Source of the DNA: Teichococcus wenyumeiae
GTDB taxonomy: Bacteria > Pseudomonadota > Alphaproteobacteria > Acetobacterales > Acetobacteraceae
Reading direction: 5' to 3'
DNA length: 64,000 nt
NCBI RefSeq assembly: GCF_003696345.1
Contig: NZ_RFLX01000015.1
Span: 1 to 64,000, forward strand
The first letter of the stretch is position 1. Every line of letters begins with the position of its first letter. This document shows, piece after piece, positions 39,964-49,538 of this stretch. The position numbers were made by a program, and so were the translations under genes. The notes under the pieces were generated by a model. It searched no databases. It saw nothing but the letters and a program-made list of their open reading frames with translations, and was not told where the DNA came from.

Positions 39964-41579
39964 GCATGGAACTGGAGGGCATCTGCCCGCTGACCACGGA
40001 AGCCGCGCTGCGCCGTGCCGTGGTCATCGCGCCGGAGGTGGAGGCCATCGTCGCCCCTGCCGGCCGCATCACCTATGCCGCGCTGGCGGAGGAAGTGGCG
40101 GCCATCCGTGCCGCCCTGGCCGCTGCCGGCGTGCGGCGGGGCGCCCATGTCGGCCTCTGCATGGGCAATGGGCCGCGCTGGGTGGCGATCTTCCTGGCCA
40201 TCGGCTCGCTGGGCGCGGTGACGGTGCCGGTGAACACGCGCTTCCAGGCGGCCGAGATGGCCTATGCGCTGAAGCAGTCCCGCGTCAGCATGCTGATCCT
40301 GTCCGACAGGTTCCTGCGCGTGGATTTCGTCGGCATGCTGCGCGGCATCTGCCCGGGCCTGGATGCCGCCCTGCCGGACGCGGCGCTGCCGGACCTGCGC
40401 CAGGTGGTGGTGCTGGGCCAGGAGGTACCCGCTGCCGCCATGGCCTGGGACGATTTCCTGGCGGCAGGGAAAGGGCGGCCAGTGGCGCCATGCTGCATGC
40501 CGGACGACGTGCTGCTGATCCAGTATACCTCCGGCACCACCTCCTTTCCCAAGGGCGTGCTGCTGACGCACCGGAACATGTGCGCCGATGCCTTCTTCTC
40601 CGGCGGGCGGATGGGGCTGCGCATCGCCGACCGCTTCCACAGCGCGCGCCCCTTCTTCCATGTCGCCGGCACCACGCTGTCCATCCTGTCCTGCCTGCAG
40701 CATGTGGTGACGCTGGTGACCATGGACCGCTTCGAACCGGGCGAGGCGCTGCGGATCATGGAGGAAGAGCGTTGCACGCATTTCTCCGGCAACGACACCA
40801 TGGCGCTGATGCTGCTGAACCACCCGGACCGGCCGCAGCGCCGGCTGGTGCTGCGCGGCGCCTGGGCCGCGGCCTCTCCCACCATCGTGCGCCGGATCAT
40901 CGACGAACTTGGCGCGCGGGAATGCGTGGTGGGGTACGGCCTGTCCGAAGCTTCACCCAACGTGTCGCAATCCTGCTGGTGGGAAGCGGAGAATATCCGC
41001 GTCGAGGGCAGGATGCGCCCCGAGCCGGGCGTGGACATCCGCATCCGCGCGCTGGACGGCGGCGAGGACTGCCTGCCGGAGGCTGAAGGAGAGATCCTTG
41101 TGCGTGGCTGGAACCTCATGCAGGGCTATTTCGACAAGCCCGAGGAAACCGCGCGCACCTTGGACGCCGAGGGTTGGCTTGCCACCGGCGACCTCGGACG
41201 GCTGGACCGGGATGGCCGTCTGCTCTTCACTGGCCGCGCCAAGGACATTGTGCGGGTGGGTGGCGAGAACGTCTCTCCGGCCGAGGTCGAAGACATCCTC
41301 AACCGCCATCCCGCTATCAGGCAGGCCGTGGTGGTCGGTGTGCCGGATCAGCGCCTGATGGAAGTGCCCTGCGCCTTTGTCATTCTCAACGAAGGCCAGC
41401 GGCTGGAGGAAGAGGAGCTGATCGGCTGGAGCCGGCAGAACATGGCCGCCTTCAAGGTGCCGCGCTATGTGCGTGTGGTGGAAGGCTTCGAGGATATTGG
41501 CATGACTGCGAGCTCCAAGATCCAGAAGCGCCTGTTGGTGGAGCATGCGGTGAGGCTGCTGGGGCTCGCATGTGCCTGA
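39960..41579 (+). CDS. AMP-forming acyl-CoA ligase
   Basis: Adenylate-forming ligase of 539 residues. Core motifs: A3 IQYTSGTTSFPKGVLLTH, A5 GYGLSEASPN, A7 WLATGDLGRLDRDGRLLFTGRAKDIVRVGGENVSPAEVE, and the catalytic Lys520 in ASSKIQKR. The substrate pocket cannot be read reliably. It makes an acyl-CoA from a carboxylic acid with ATP giving AMP, and is the last gene of the second CoA operon, overlapping the hydratase gene by four bases. Three separate CoA-loading enzymes in one cluster suggest that more than one acid, or entry and exit intermediates, must be activated. Confidence 0.9.
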   Translation: MSMELEGICPLTTEAALRRAVVIAPEVEAIVAPAGRITYAALAEEVAAIRAALAAAGVRRGAHVGLCMGNGPRWVAIFLAIGSLGAVTVPVNTRFQAAEMAYALKQSRVSMLILSDRFLRVDFVGMLRGICPGLDAALPDAALPDLRQVVVLGQEVPAAAMAWDDFLAAGKGRPVAPCCMPDDVLLIQYTSGTTSFPKGVLLTHRNMCADAFFSGGRMGLRIADRFHSARPFFHVAGTTLSILSCLQHVVTLVTMDRFEPGEALRIMEEERCTHFSGNDTMALMLLNHPDRPQRRLVLRGAWAAASPTIVRRIIDELGARECVVGYGLSEASPNVSQSCWWEAENIRVEGRMRPEPGVDIRIRALDGGEDCLPEAEGEILVRGWNLMQGYFDKPEETARTLDAEGWLATGDLGRLDRDGRLLFTGRAKDIVRVGGENVSPAEVEDILNRHPAIRQAVVVGVPDQRLMEVPCAFVILNEGQRLEEEELIGWSRQNMAAFKVPRYVRVVEGFEDIGMTASSKIQKRLLVEHAVRLLGLACA

Positions 41580-41639
41580 ACTACACCTGAAGTGGATGCT
41601 CGCGGTCATGCTCATCCGCCAGTGACTATTCTCGTCAGG

Positions 41640-41835
41640 CTGCTCTGAGCCTGTTCGGGCATTTACCGGCCATCCAAAAGGAATGGACCCGCAGCCGCCA
41701 GCCGCACCCTGCCCGCTTCAGGCAGTGGAGCGCGTTCAACACCTCCGTACGTAGGTCAATGCCTGGCCGCCTGCTGTGGGTGCTGCCAAGCGGCAGCAGG
41801 GGCTGGATGACCCGCCGCTTCCGATCGGTCAGATC
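41640..41835 (-). mobile_element. IS5-family transposase N-terminal fragment
   Basis: Minus-strand codons from 41835 read DLTDRKRRVIQPLLPLGSTH, SRRPGIDLRTEVLNALHCLK and RAGCGWRLRVHSF, clearly the N-terminal helical region of IS5-family (IS1031/ISL2-like) transposases, with the expected DLR..LNAL and RAGC-WR signatures. The DDE catalytic core is missing and the frame ends at about 41640. It differs in subgroup from the remnant at 15382-15908, so this is a separate insertion event. The surrounding 41580-42127 gap holds nothing else I can name. Confidence 0.65.
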
Positions 41836-42127
41836 AGTCGCATCGCGGCGCCATTCAGACCCTCATTGCCCAGCGCGATGCTCCTTGGTCCACATCCAGC
41901 CCATCTGAGCACTCCAGGGCGCCCGAACACCTCACCCGGACTCTTCCCAAACAGGCTGTCAGATGGGAAAGGCGAAGGCATTCTGGGCACCACGGCTTTG
42001 CCGCTGAGTAGACATGGGCCGTGGCTCATCGTTGCGAGCTGAGCGGCAGCTCCTCTTGCGGCTTGTCCAGGGCAAGTTCAGTCTCGCCACAGCAGGCCAG
42101 CCATAAGGCCCGCTGGAGGAGACATTC

Positions 42128-43180
42128 ATGGTCACGCGATTCTTTCCCCTGGCCGTATCGGCTGCGGCGGCCTTGCTGGTGGCTGTCCCTGTGGCGGCTC
42201 AGACACTCGCACCCCGCGAGGTGCCAGCCAAGACCCTGCCGGTGCCGACGACGGTCAGCCCGCAGATGCAGGCCATCATCGCCCAGCCGCTACGGACCAA
42301 CTGGGACAAGCCTCCCACAACGCCCGACGGCTGGCGCGAGCTCTCGGAGAGCAACGTCACCACGGTCGCACCGCAGATCCCCGCGATGGCCGAGCGCATG
42401 CGGGTCTCCATCGAACCGTCGATGCTCGACGGGGTCCGGATCTACACGATCACCCCGGCCGACATGCCGCCGCAGAACCGCAACCGTCTCGCGGTCCATG
42501 TGCATGGCGGCTGTTACGTGCTGAACCCGCGGGAGGCCGCACTGCCGGAGGCGATCTTCCTGGCAGGTTTCGCGCGCATGAAGGTGATCGCCGTGGATTA
42601 CCGCATGCCCCCGGAAGCCTATTTCCCGGCCGCGCTGGATGATGCGGTGACGGTGTACAAGGCGGCGATCAAGATGGTGCCGCCAGCGAATATCGCCGTT
42701 TTCGGGAGTTCCGCCGGCGGTGCCCTGACATTGGAGATGATGTTGCGGGCCAAGCAGGAAGGCCTGCCCATGCCCGGCGCCATCGCGCCCGGTACGCCCA
42801 TGTCGGATGTCACCAAGCAAGGCGATTCGTTCCAGACCAACGCCATGGTGGACAATGTCCTGGTTTCGCCCGACGGGTTCTGTGACGCGGCAACCCGCTT
42901 CTATGCCAATGGGCACGATCTCAAGGACCCGTTCCTGTCGCCGGTCTACGGGGATGTCCGTGGCTTTCCACCCACCATTCTGACCACTGGCACGCGTGAC
43001 TTGTTGCTCAGCAACACCGTCCGCATGCACCGGGCTCTGCGACAGGCCGGGACGGAGGCCGTGCTGCAGGTCTTCGAGGGCCAGTCCCATGCCCAGTTTT
43101 ACCGGGATGATCGCATCCCCGAGGTGAAGGAGGCCTTCGACGAGATCGGCCTGTTCTTTAACCGGCACCTGGGCCAGTAA
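42128..43180 (+). CDS. exported HSL-type alpha/beta hydrolase (esterase)
   Basis: Secreted hydrolase of 350 residues of the hormone-sensitive-lipase group. Signal peptide MVTRFFPLAVSAAAALLVAVP with cleavage near AAQ. Oxyanion motif VHGGCY, nucleophile Ser in FGSSAGGALTLEM, acid Asp in GTRDLLLSN, and His in GQSHAQFYR complete the triad. Relatives hydrolyse epsilon-lactones, short acyl esters or cyclic monoterpene lactones. GGAGGAGAC precedes ATG 42128. Gene neighbours give no clear pathway; it stands between transposase debris and the chromate-transporter-like gene. Confidence 0.88.
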   Translation: MVTRFFPLAVSAAAALLVAVPVAAQTLAPREVPAKTLPVPTTVSPQMQAIIAQPLRTNWDKPPTTPDGWRELSESNVTTVAPQIPAMAERMRVSIEPSMLDGVRIYTITPADMPPQNRNRLAVHVHGGCYVLNPREAALPEAIFLAGFARMKVIAVDYRMPPEAYFPAALDDAVTVYKAAIKMVPPANIAVFGSSAGGALTLEMMLRAKQEGLPMPGAIAPGTPMSDVTKQGDSFQTNAMVDNVLVSPDGFCDAATRFYANGHDLKDPFLSPVYGDVRGFPPTILTTGTRDLLLSNTVRMHRALRQAGTEAVLQVFEGQSHAQFYRDDRIPEVKEAFDEIGLFFNRHLGQ

Positions 43181-43382
43181 CCCGGGCAGCAATGGTCTTC
43201 GCTGGCCAGAGGCACCCGGCCTGTGGCAGCCGGCCGCATGCTGAAAATGAGAGCGGCAGTTGCCCCAAGGTAGGCCTGTCGCCGTCAGGTCATCAAGTCA
43301 CTGGCCTTCTTCTGAGACTGTCACTGGAGCGCAAGCTGCCGCTGTGCATGATCTGCCCGCAGCAACGGTCAAGGACCGCTAC

Positions 43383-44636
43383 ATGGATACATCTGCCCCC
43401 TCAACCGCGGCACCGAACAGGGAGGGGGAAGCTCCGGCGCGGAACTCCTTCTTCGAGATCCTGCTGGTCTTCCTCCGCCTCGGGCTGACCTCCTTCGGCG
43501 GGCCGATCGCCCATATCGGCTACTTCCGTGAGGAGTTCGTCACGCGGCAGCGTTGGCTGGACGAGAAAGGCTACGCCGATCTGGTGGCCCTCGGGCAGTT
43601 TCTGCCCGGCCCGGCCAGCAGCCAGGTGGGCTTCGCGCTCGGGCTGCTGCGTGGCGGCCTGCCGGGGGGCGCGGCAGCCTGGCTGGGCTTCACCATGCCC
43701 TCCGCGCTGGTGATGCTGCTGACCGCCTACGGTGTCGATGCCTTGGCCGGCGAGACCGGCGCGGGCGTGGTGCATGGCCTCAAGCTGGTGGCCGTCGCCG
43801 TCGTGGCACAGGCGGTCTGGGGCATGGCGAATGGCCTCTGCCCGGACCGGCCGCGGGCCACCTTGGCCATTCTGACAGCTGTTGCCCTTCTGCTGCTTCC
43901 CTCGGCGCTCACGCAGGTGGGCGTCCTGCTGGCGGGGGCGGCGGCCGGGCTGTCGCTGTATCGGAGCACCACGGCGGCGGCATCCGACGACGCCCTGCCC
44001 TTCCGGGTGCCGCGCGCCGCGGCGGTGCTCGCCCTCGCGCTGTTCCCCGTCCTGCTGATCGGGCTTCCGCTGCTGGCCACGGCGACCGGCTCTCACGCCG
44101 TGGAGACCATCGACGCCTTCTACCGCGCTGGATCACTGGTCTTTGGCGGCGGCCACGTGGTCTTGCCGTTGCTTGAGCGGGCGATGGTGCCAACCGGCTG
44201 GATCTCGGCCGATGCCTTCCTCGCGGGCTACGGTGTGACGCAGGCCGTGCCGGGTCCGCTTTTCACCTTCGCGGCCTTCCTCGGCGCGGCGCAGTCCCCC
44301 TGGCCCAACGGCGTCCTGGGCGGTGCAATCGCGCTCCTCGCGGTGTTCCTGCCTGGCATCTTGCTGATGTACGGCATGCTGCCGTTCTGGGACGCCCTGC
44401 GGCAACGCCCGGCCGCACGCGCCGCGCTGATGGGCGTCAACGCCGCTGTCGTCGGCATCCTGGCGGCAGCGCTGTTCGACCCGATCTGGACTTCCACCGT
44501 TCGCACCCCGGCGGATTTCGCCATCGCGCTGCTGGCCTTTGCTGCGCTCGTATTGTGGCGGGTTCCGGCATGGCTGGTGGTAGTGCTCACCAGTGCCGCG
44601 GGGCTGGCTGCGGCTGCCCTGCCGGGTGCCGGATGA
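43383..44636 (+). CDS. chrA: ChrA-family chromate transporter
   Basis: Membrane protein of 417 residues made of two homologous CHR halves. The first contains LRLGLTSFGGPIAHIGYFREEFV and ALGQFLPGPASSQVGFALG; the second contains YRAGSLVFGGGHVVLPLLERAMV and GYGVTQAVPGPLFTFAAFLG. About ten hydrophobic segments are visible, as in long-chain ChrA exporters, which remove chromate by the membrane potential and confer resistance. No chrB or other chromate gene is adjacent, so regulation and a true chromate role are uncertain; sulfate-related functions are also known in the family. ATG 43383 is preceded by AAGGA. Confidence 0.88.
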   Translation: MDTSAPSTAAPNREGEAPARNSFFEILLVFLRLGLTSFGGPIAHIGYFREEFVTRQRWLDEKGYADLVALGQFLPGPASSQVGFALGLLRGGLPGGAAAWLGFTMPSALVMLLTAYGVDALAGETGAGVVHGLKLVAVAVVAQAVWGMANGLCPDRPRATLAILTAVALLLLPSALTQVGVLLAGAAAGLSLYRSTTAAASDDALPFRVPRAAAVLALALFPVLLIGLPLLATATGSHAVETIDAFYRAGSLVFGGGHVVLPLLERAMVPTGWISADAFLAGYGVTQAVPGPLFTFAAFLGAAQSPWPNGVLGGAIALLAVFLPGILLMYGMLPFWDALRQRPAARAALMGVNAAVVGILAAALFDPIWTSTVRTPADFAIALLAFAALVLWRVPAWLVVVLTSAAGLAAAALPGAG

Positions 44637-44790
44637 TCAGGCGGCTGGCTCTGCGGCGATCGGTGCTTCAGCGCCGCCGGCAGCAGCGCCAGCACCATCG
44701 GAATGCTGAGGCGGCGGCGTCGCACCACGGGTGGCGGAACGGATGCCGCCCGTGCCTTGATGAGGACGCCTTGTCCGGGCCTTCCGCCGG

Positions 44791-46371
44791 TCAGCCTGGC
44801 TGCACGCCCCAGAACTTGGTGAAGCCGGTTTGCAGGCCCTGCACCCCACGCGTTGCCGTCTGCTGCTTGAACTGGCCAAGGGGGTAGTAGGGCACTTCCT
44901 CGATGCAAACATGCTGGATGTCCCGGCAGATCGCCTGGCGGCCAGCGAGGTCCGGCGCATCGAACCAGTCGCTGCAGAGGCCCTCCAGCTTGGCGCTCTC
45001 GTACCAGCCGGCATAGCCCGCCGCGCCATTGCCGCGCACGCCCACATGCGTCGCCGGGTTGAGCCAGTCGGTGCCCGTCCAGCTGGTCGCGAAGAGGCTC
45101 CAGCCGCCGGTTTCCACCGGGCCGCGGTTGTTCCGCCGCTGCAGCATCGAGCCCCAGTCGGTCGCGATGTAATCGACATTCATGCCGATCCGCCGCAGCA
45201 TGTCAGCCGCGACATCGCCCAGCGCCTTGATCGTCACGTAGTCGGTCGGCACCAGCAGCACCACTTTCTCGCCCTTGTAGCCGGCGGCGAGGATGTCGCC
45301 CTTCACCGCCTCGTCGTCGCGTGGCTTGCGGAGCGGGTCGAGCCCGATCTCGCTGGCCATCGGCGTGCCGGGGCAGAAGAAGCCGGTGGGCACGTGGTAG
45401 TTGGCGGGGTCGTCGCCGACAATGGCCTGCATATAGGCGGCCTGGTCGATGGCGCCCATGACGGCGCGGCGGATGGCCGGGTTGTTGAAGGGTGCCTGGG
45501 TACTGTTCGGCCGCAGCATGCCGATGGTGCCCGCTTCCTCCTGCACCCGCAGCTGGATGTCGCGGTTGCGGGCCAGCATGGGCTTCAGGTCATGCGCCAC
45601 CTGCTCCCACCAGTCCTGCTCGCCGGTCATCAGCGCGCCGGCGGCGGTCGCGGAATCCGGGATGGTGGTCCAGACCACGCGGTCGTAATGCGCGACTTTG
45701 GGCCCGGCGGTGCCCAGCGCCGGCCCGCCCTCGCGCGGCCGGTAGCGGTCGAAGCGCGCATAGACATTGCGCGCACCCTGCAGCCGCTCCTCCTGCACGT
45801 AGCGGAAGGGGCCGCTGCCGATGATCTCGGTGATCTGCGCGCCAGGGTCGGTGCGCGCGATCCGCTCCGGCATGATGGCCGGCATCATGGCGGTGGTCTT
45901 GGCCAGCGCATCTGCCAGCAGGGGGAAAGGTTTCTTCAGGCGGAACACGATGGTGCGGTCGTCGGGAGCGGCGATCTCCTCGGTCGTCCGCATCAGGGCA
46001 CCGCCGAAGGCATCGCGCGCGCCCCAGCGGCGGATGCTGGCCACGCAATCCCGCGCCAGCACTGGCGTGCCGTCATGGAACAACAGTCCCTCGCGCAGGC
46101 GAATGGTCCAGCGCCGGCCGTCATCCTCCACCACATGGCCTTCGGCCATCTGTGGGTAGGGCACATCGTTCTGGTCCAGCCCGTAGAGCGTGTCGAACAC
46201 CATGAAGCCGTGGTTGCGCGTCACATTGGCCGTGGTCCAATGCGGGTCGAGGAAGGCCAGGTCGATCTGCGGGATGAAGCGCAGGGTGCGGGACTGTCCC
46301 TGCGCGAGGGCCGGGGCGGCCAGGGCGGCGGTGGAGACTGCCATTCCCTGCAGCAGTGAACGACGACGCAT
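44791..46371 (-). CDS. family-5 solute-binding protein (GMC/M20 operon)
   Basis: Binding protein of 526 residues. A twin-arginine-like signal (MRRRSLLQGMAVSTAALAAP) is followed by LDPHWTTANVTRNHGFMVFDTLYG, WTIRLREGLLFHDGTPVLARDCVASI, IIGSGPFRYVQEE, and ALMTGEQDWWEQVAHDLKPML. The same blocks occur at 13791-15356 and 55513-57114. AAGGAGA precedes the start at 46371. It lies 189 bases after an M20 peptidase gene and belongs to the same minus-strand gene set, so its ligand may be a peptide that the peptidase hydrolyses. No permease or ATPase genes are present. Confidence 0.88.
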   Translation of the reverse strand: MRRRSLLQGMAVSTAALAAPALAQGQSRTLRFIPQIDLAFLDPHWTTANVTRNHGFMVFDTLYGLDQNDVPYPQMAEGHVVEDDGRRWTIRLREGLLFHDGTPVLARDCVASIRRWGARDAFGGALMRTTEEIAAPDDRTIVFRLKKPFPLLADALAKTTAMMPAIMPERIARTDPGAQITEIIGSGPFRYVQEERLQGARNVYARFDRYRPREGGPALGTAGPKVAHYDRVVWTTIPDSATAAGALMTGEQDWWEQVAHDLKPMLARNRDIQLRVQEEAGTIGMLRPNSTQAPFNNPAIRRAVMGAIDQAAYMQAIVGDDPANYHVPTGFFCPGTPMASEIGLDPLRKPRDDEAVKGDILAAGYKGEKVVLLVPTDYVTIKALGDVAADMLRRIGMNVDYIATDWGSMLQRRNNRGPVETGGWSLFATSWTGTDWLNPATHVGVRGNGAAGYAGWYESAKLEGLCSDWFDAPDLAGRQAICRDIQHVCIEEVPYYPLGQFKQQTATRGVQGLQTGFTKFWGVQPG

Positions 46372-46560
46372 GAAGGTCTCCTTCAAGGGCTGCGAATCAG
46401 TCACGATACGCAGCTTTCTCACTTGGCCCCAAGGCCGCTGATTCGAGTGGCTCCTGCAAGGTACGCCAGCACGCGCGCTGGGCAGCGAGTCAGCCGCCGC
46501 CATGTCCGTCGCGGCAAGGCAGGCAGCACAGCGAAGGCGAGCAGGCGGATTAAAGCCGCC

Positions 46561-47967
46561 TCACGGCGCAGCGTCAGCTCCGTGGAACGCAGCGGGGTCC
46601 ACCCGGCCCAGTTCCTCCAGCAGCATCACCCAGGCACGCAGGCCCAGCGGGATGGAGGACAGGCGGAAGAACTCGTTGGGCGCGTGCACGTCCTCGTCCG
46701 GCAGGCCGAAGGCGAACATCAGCGTCTCGATGCCCAGCAGCCGCTTGAACAACGCGGTGATAGGAACCGTCGCGGCCAGTCGCACCGGCACCGGCCGCTG
46801 GCCCAGCAGGCGTTCCAGCACCGTGCTGCCGGCGCGCACCAGCGGGTGCCCGAGCGGCAGGCTGGAAGCCGGCGAGCCGCCGCCCTGCGTGCTGAACTCC
46901 AGCCGCACGCCGGGCGGGCATTGCGCCTGGAGATGTGCCTGCACCAGCGCGCGCGCCTGCGCCGGGTCCTGGCCCGCCACCAGCCGCATGGTCAGCTTGG
47001 CCCGGGCCTCGCGCGGGATCACGGTCTTGGCGCCGACGCCGGTATAGCCGCCCCACATGCCGTTGACATCGATGGACGGCCGCAACGTCAGCCGCTCGCG
47101 CAGCGTGTAGCCGGGCTCGCCCAGCGGGGCGGCGCCTACCTCGGCGCAGAAGGCGGCCTCGTCCACCGCGAAGGCGGCGGTGTCGTGCCGGGCCTGGTTG
47201 CCGGGCGGTGCCACGCTGTCGAGGTAGCCGGCGACGGCGATGCGGCCTTCCGCGTCGTGCAAGCTGGCGACCAGCTTCGCCATCTCGTGCAGCGCGTTGC
47301 GCACGGCGCCGCCATATTTGCCGGAATGCAGGTCCTTGGCGGCGGTGGTGAGCTTCACCTCGAAGCCGGTATTGCCGCGCGCGCCGACATTGATGGTTGG
47401 GATGGTCGCGCTGGCGCGGCCGCCATCGGCCGAGAGCATGGCATCCGCCCGCAGCAGCGCGCCGTATCTGGCGACAATGGCGGGCAAGGTCGGGCTGCCG
47501 ACTTCCTCTTCGCCTTCCAGGAACAGTTTGACATTGACCGGGCAGCCGCCGGGCTGCCGCAGCCAGGCCTCCACGGCGGCGATGGCGATGACGCTGGAGC
47601 CCTTGTCGTCCGAGGCGCCGCGGCCAAACAGGCAGCCGTCGCGCTCAGTGGGCTCGAAGGGCGGGCTGATCCATTCCTCCAGCGGGTCCGGCGGCTGCAC
47701 GTCGTAGTGGCCGTAGATCAGCAGGGTCGGCTTGCCCGGCGCGCCGCTCCAACTGCCGTAGAGCGCCGGGTGGCCGCCGCCATCAAGCTCCTGCACCTCC
47801 TGCAGGCCCATCTCGCGGAACCAGTCCAGTAGATAGGCGCGGGTGGCCCGCATGCCGGGCTCGTAGGCCGGGTCGGTGCTGACGCTGGGCAGGCGGATCA
47901 GTGCTTCCAGCCGGGCGCGGACGGCGTCGGACTGCGCGGCCAGCGCGTCGGCGACGGCCCCGCTCAC
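46561..47967 (-). CDS. M20-family dinuclear metallopeptidase
   Basis: Dipeptidase-type M20 enzyme of 468 residues. Zinc-site motifs: YGHYDVQPPDPLEEW (His, Asp), GRGASDDKG (bridging Asp), LEGEEEVGSP (catalytic Glu and ligand Glu), and DEDVHAPNEFF (last His). The dimerisation domain between them begins VGARGNTGFEVKLTT. These enzymes cleave dipeptides or aminoacyl amides in the cytoplasm. GTG 47967 overlaps the stop of the upstream GMC gene by four bases (GTGA), so the two are translated together. A family-5 binding protein follows, consistent with peptide uptake and hydrolysis. Confidence 0.88.
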   Translation of the reverse strand: MSGAVADALAAQSDAVRARLEALIRLPSVSTDPAYEPGMRATRAYLLDWFREMGLQEVQELDGGGHPALYGSWSGAPGKPTLLIYGHYDVQPPDPLEEWISPPFEPTERDGCLFGRGASDDKGSSVIAIAAVEAWLRQPGGCPVNVKLFLEGEEEVGSPTLPAIVARYGALLRADAMLSADGGRASATIPTINVGARGNTGFEVKLTTAAKDLHSGKYGGAVRNALHEMAKLVASLHDAEGRIAVAGYLDSVAPPGNQARHDTAAFAVDEAAFCAEVGAAPLGEPGYTLRERLTLRPSIDVNGMWGGYTGVGAKTVIPREARAKLTMRLVAGQDPAQARALVQAHLQAQCPPGVRLEFSTQGGGSPASSLPLGHPLVRAGSTVLERLLGQRPVPVRLAATVPITALFKRLLGIETLMFAFGLPDEDVHAPNEFFRLSSIPLGLRAWVMLLEELGRVDPAAFHGADAAP

Positions 47968-49538
47968 GACGCCGCCTTCAGCCGGTCGGCCATGCGTTCG
48001 GCGATCGCCACGGTGGTCAGGTGGGTATTGGCGCGCGGCACCTCCGGCATGATGGAGGCGTCGATCACGCGCAGCCCGGTGCAGCCCAGCACGCGGCACT
48101 CGCTGTCCACCACCGTGCGGGGGTCATCCTCGGCGCCCATGCGGCAGGTGCCGCTGGCGTGCTGCGCGTCGCCGCATTCGCTGAACAGCCAGTCGTCCAG
48201 CTCGGCATCTGTCAACGCATCTTCCATGGAGCGGCCTGTCAGGCCGTATTCGGCGCGGTGGGCCACCTTGGTCACGCCCTCCGCCATGCAGATCTCGCGC
48301 AGGCGGCGCACCCCGTCCCGCATGCGCATCAGGTCGCGCTCGTCGGACAGCATGCGTTCCTCCACCGCCGGGTCGACCGTGGGGTCGGGGGTCGTGATGC
48401 GGACATGGCCCTGGCTGAAGGCCTGGTAGACCGAGACGGCGATGCGGCCGCGCGTGGAATCCGGCCCGTTCTTCGACAGCGCGGCGCCGGCCAGGTTGCC
48501 GGCGATCATGATCATGTCGTTCTCGCCCGCGCCGCCGAGGCCCGAGCCGTAGCGCAGGCAGCAGTTGGTGTGGCGGTGCATCAGCGTGCCCACCTGCGCC
48601 GTGTCCCGCAGGTGCAGGAAGGCTCCGATGATCGGGTGGTCCAGCAGGTTCTCGCCCACCGGCAGGTCCGCGCGCACGGCGATGCCCAGCCGTTCCAGCA
48701 GCGCCGCCGGGCCGATGCCGGAGCGCTGCAGGATGGCGGGGGAATGGATGGCGCCGGCGCAGAGGATCACCTCGCGCCGGGCGCGCGGCCGATAGGTTTC
48801 GCCGCCCACGCGCACCTGCACGCCGCTGGCATGCGGGCGGTTGCCTTCCAGCAGGATGCTTTCCACCAGCGCATGCCCGACGATGCGCAGGTTGGCGCGC
48901 GCGCGGGCGGGTTCCAGGTAGCCGTCATTGGTGGAGACGCGGCGCCCGGCGGTGCTGTTGATGGCATAGGGCGAGGCGCCGGTGCCGGTGGGGGCGTTGT
49001 GGTCCTCGCACCAGCCGTAGCCAAGGCCCAGCGACGCCTCGCGCAGCGCGCAATCGACGCTGCCCCAGTCCTCGATTGGTGCTCGGTAGACCGGGATGGG
49101 GCCGCTGTCGCCATGGTAGGGCGCGTCGGGGAAGTTCCGGTCGGTTTCCAGCTTGCGGAAGTAGGGCAGCATCGCGTCCCAGCCCCAGCCGGCGCAGCCC
49201 TGGGCTTCCCAGCGGTCCAGGTCGTCGGGCACGGCGCGGATGGCGATCTGCCCGTTAATGGTGGAACTGCCGCCCATGGCCCGCCCGCGCCACAGCAGCC
49301 GCGGCTCCTGCCGCTCGGTGCGGCGGGCCAGCAAGGCGGGCCAGCGGAAGTCGTCGTCGCCGATGGCGCGCATCGGGTTGGGGATCTGGATGTGCTCGGG
49401 CGTGTCGGCGGTGCGCAGGTCCTGCCCGGCTTCCAGCAGCAGCACGCGGTGCGCCGGGTCTTCGCTGAGGCGGGCGGCCAGCGTGGCGCCGGCGGAGCCG
49501 CCGCCGATGACAATGGTATCGTATTCGGCCTCGATCAT
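47964..49538 (-). CDS. GMC-family FAD oxidoreductase
   Basis: Flavin-dependent alcohol oxidoreductase of 524 residues. FAD motif DTIVIGGGSAGATLAARLSED at the N-terminus, GMC signature GRAMGGSSTINGQIAIR, EVILCAGAIHSPAILQRSGIGP, and the C-terminal catalytic region HASGTCRMGAEDDP with a second His in PRANTHLTTVAIAERMAD. Choline dehydrogenase and alkanol dehydrogenases are relatives; here the substrate is unknown. The start at 49538 places the dinucleotide motif at residue 10; a longer start adds unrelated residues. It is the first gene of the GMC/M20/binding-protein operon. Confidence 0.9.
   Translation of the reverse strand: MIEAEYDTIVIGGGSAGATLAARLSEDPAHRVLLLEAGQDLRTADTPEHIQIPNPMRAIGDDDFRWPALLARRTERQEPRLLWRGRAMGGSSTINGQIAIRAVPDDLDRWEAQGCAGWGWDAMLPYFRKLETDRNFPDAPYHGDSGPIPVYRAPIEDWGSVDCALREASLGLGYGWCEDHNAPTGTGASPYAINSTAGRRVSTNDGYLEPARARANLRIVGHALVESILLEGNRPHASGVQVRVGGETYRPRARREVILCAGAIHSPAILQRSGIGPAALLERLGIAVRADLPVGENLLDHPIIGAFLHLRDTAQVGTLMHRHTNCCLRYGSGLGGAGENDMIMIAGNLAGAALSKNGPDSTRGRIAVSVYQAFSQGHVRITTPDPTVDPAVEERMLSDERDLMRMRDGVRRLREICMAEGVTKVAHRAEYGLTGRSMEDALTDAELDDWLFSECGDAQHASGTCRMGAEDDPRTVVDSECRVLGCTGLRVIDASIMPEVPRANTHLTTVAIAERMADRLKAAS

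Noticed and set aside
44830-46359. Plus-strand open frame of about 510 codons
   Set aside because: Antisense to the binding protein at 44791-46371; no start signal or domain.
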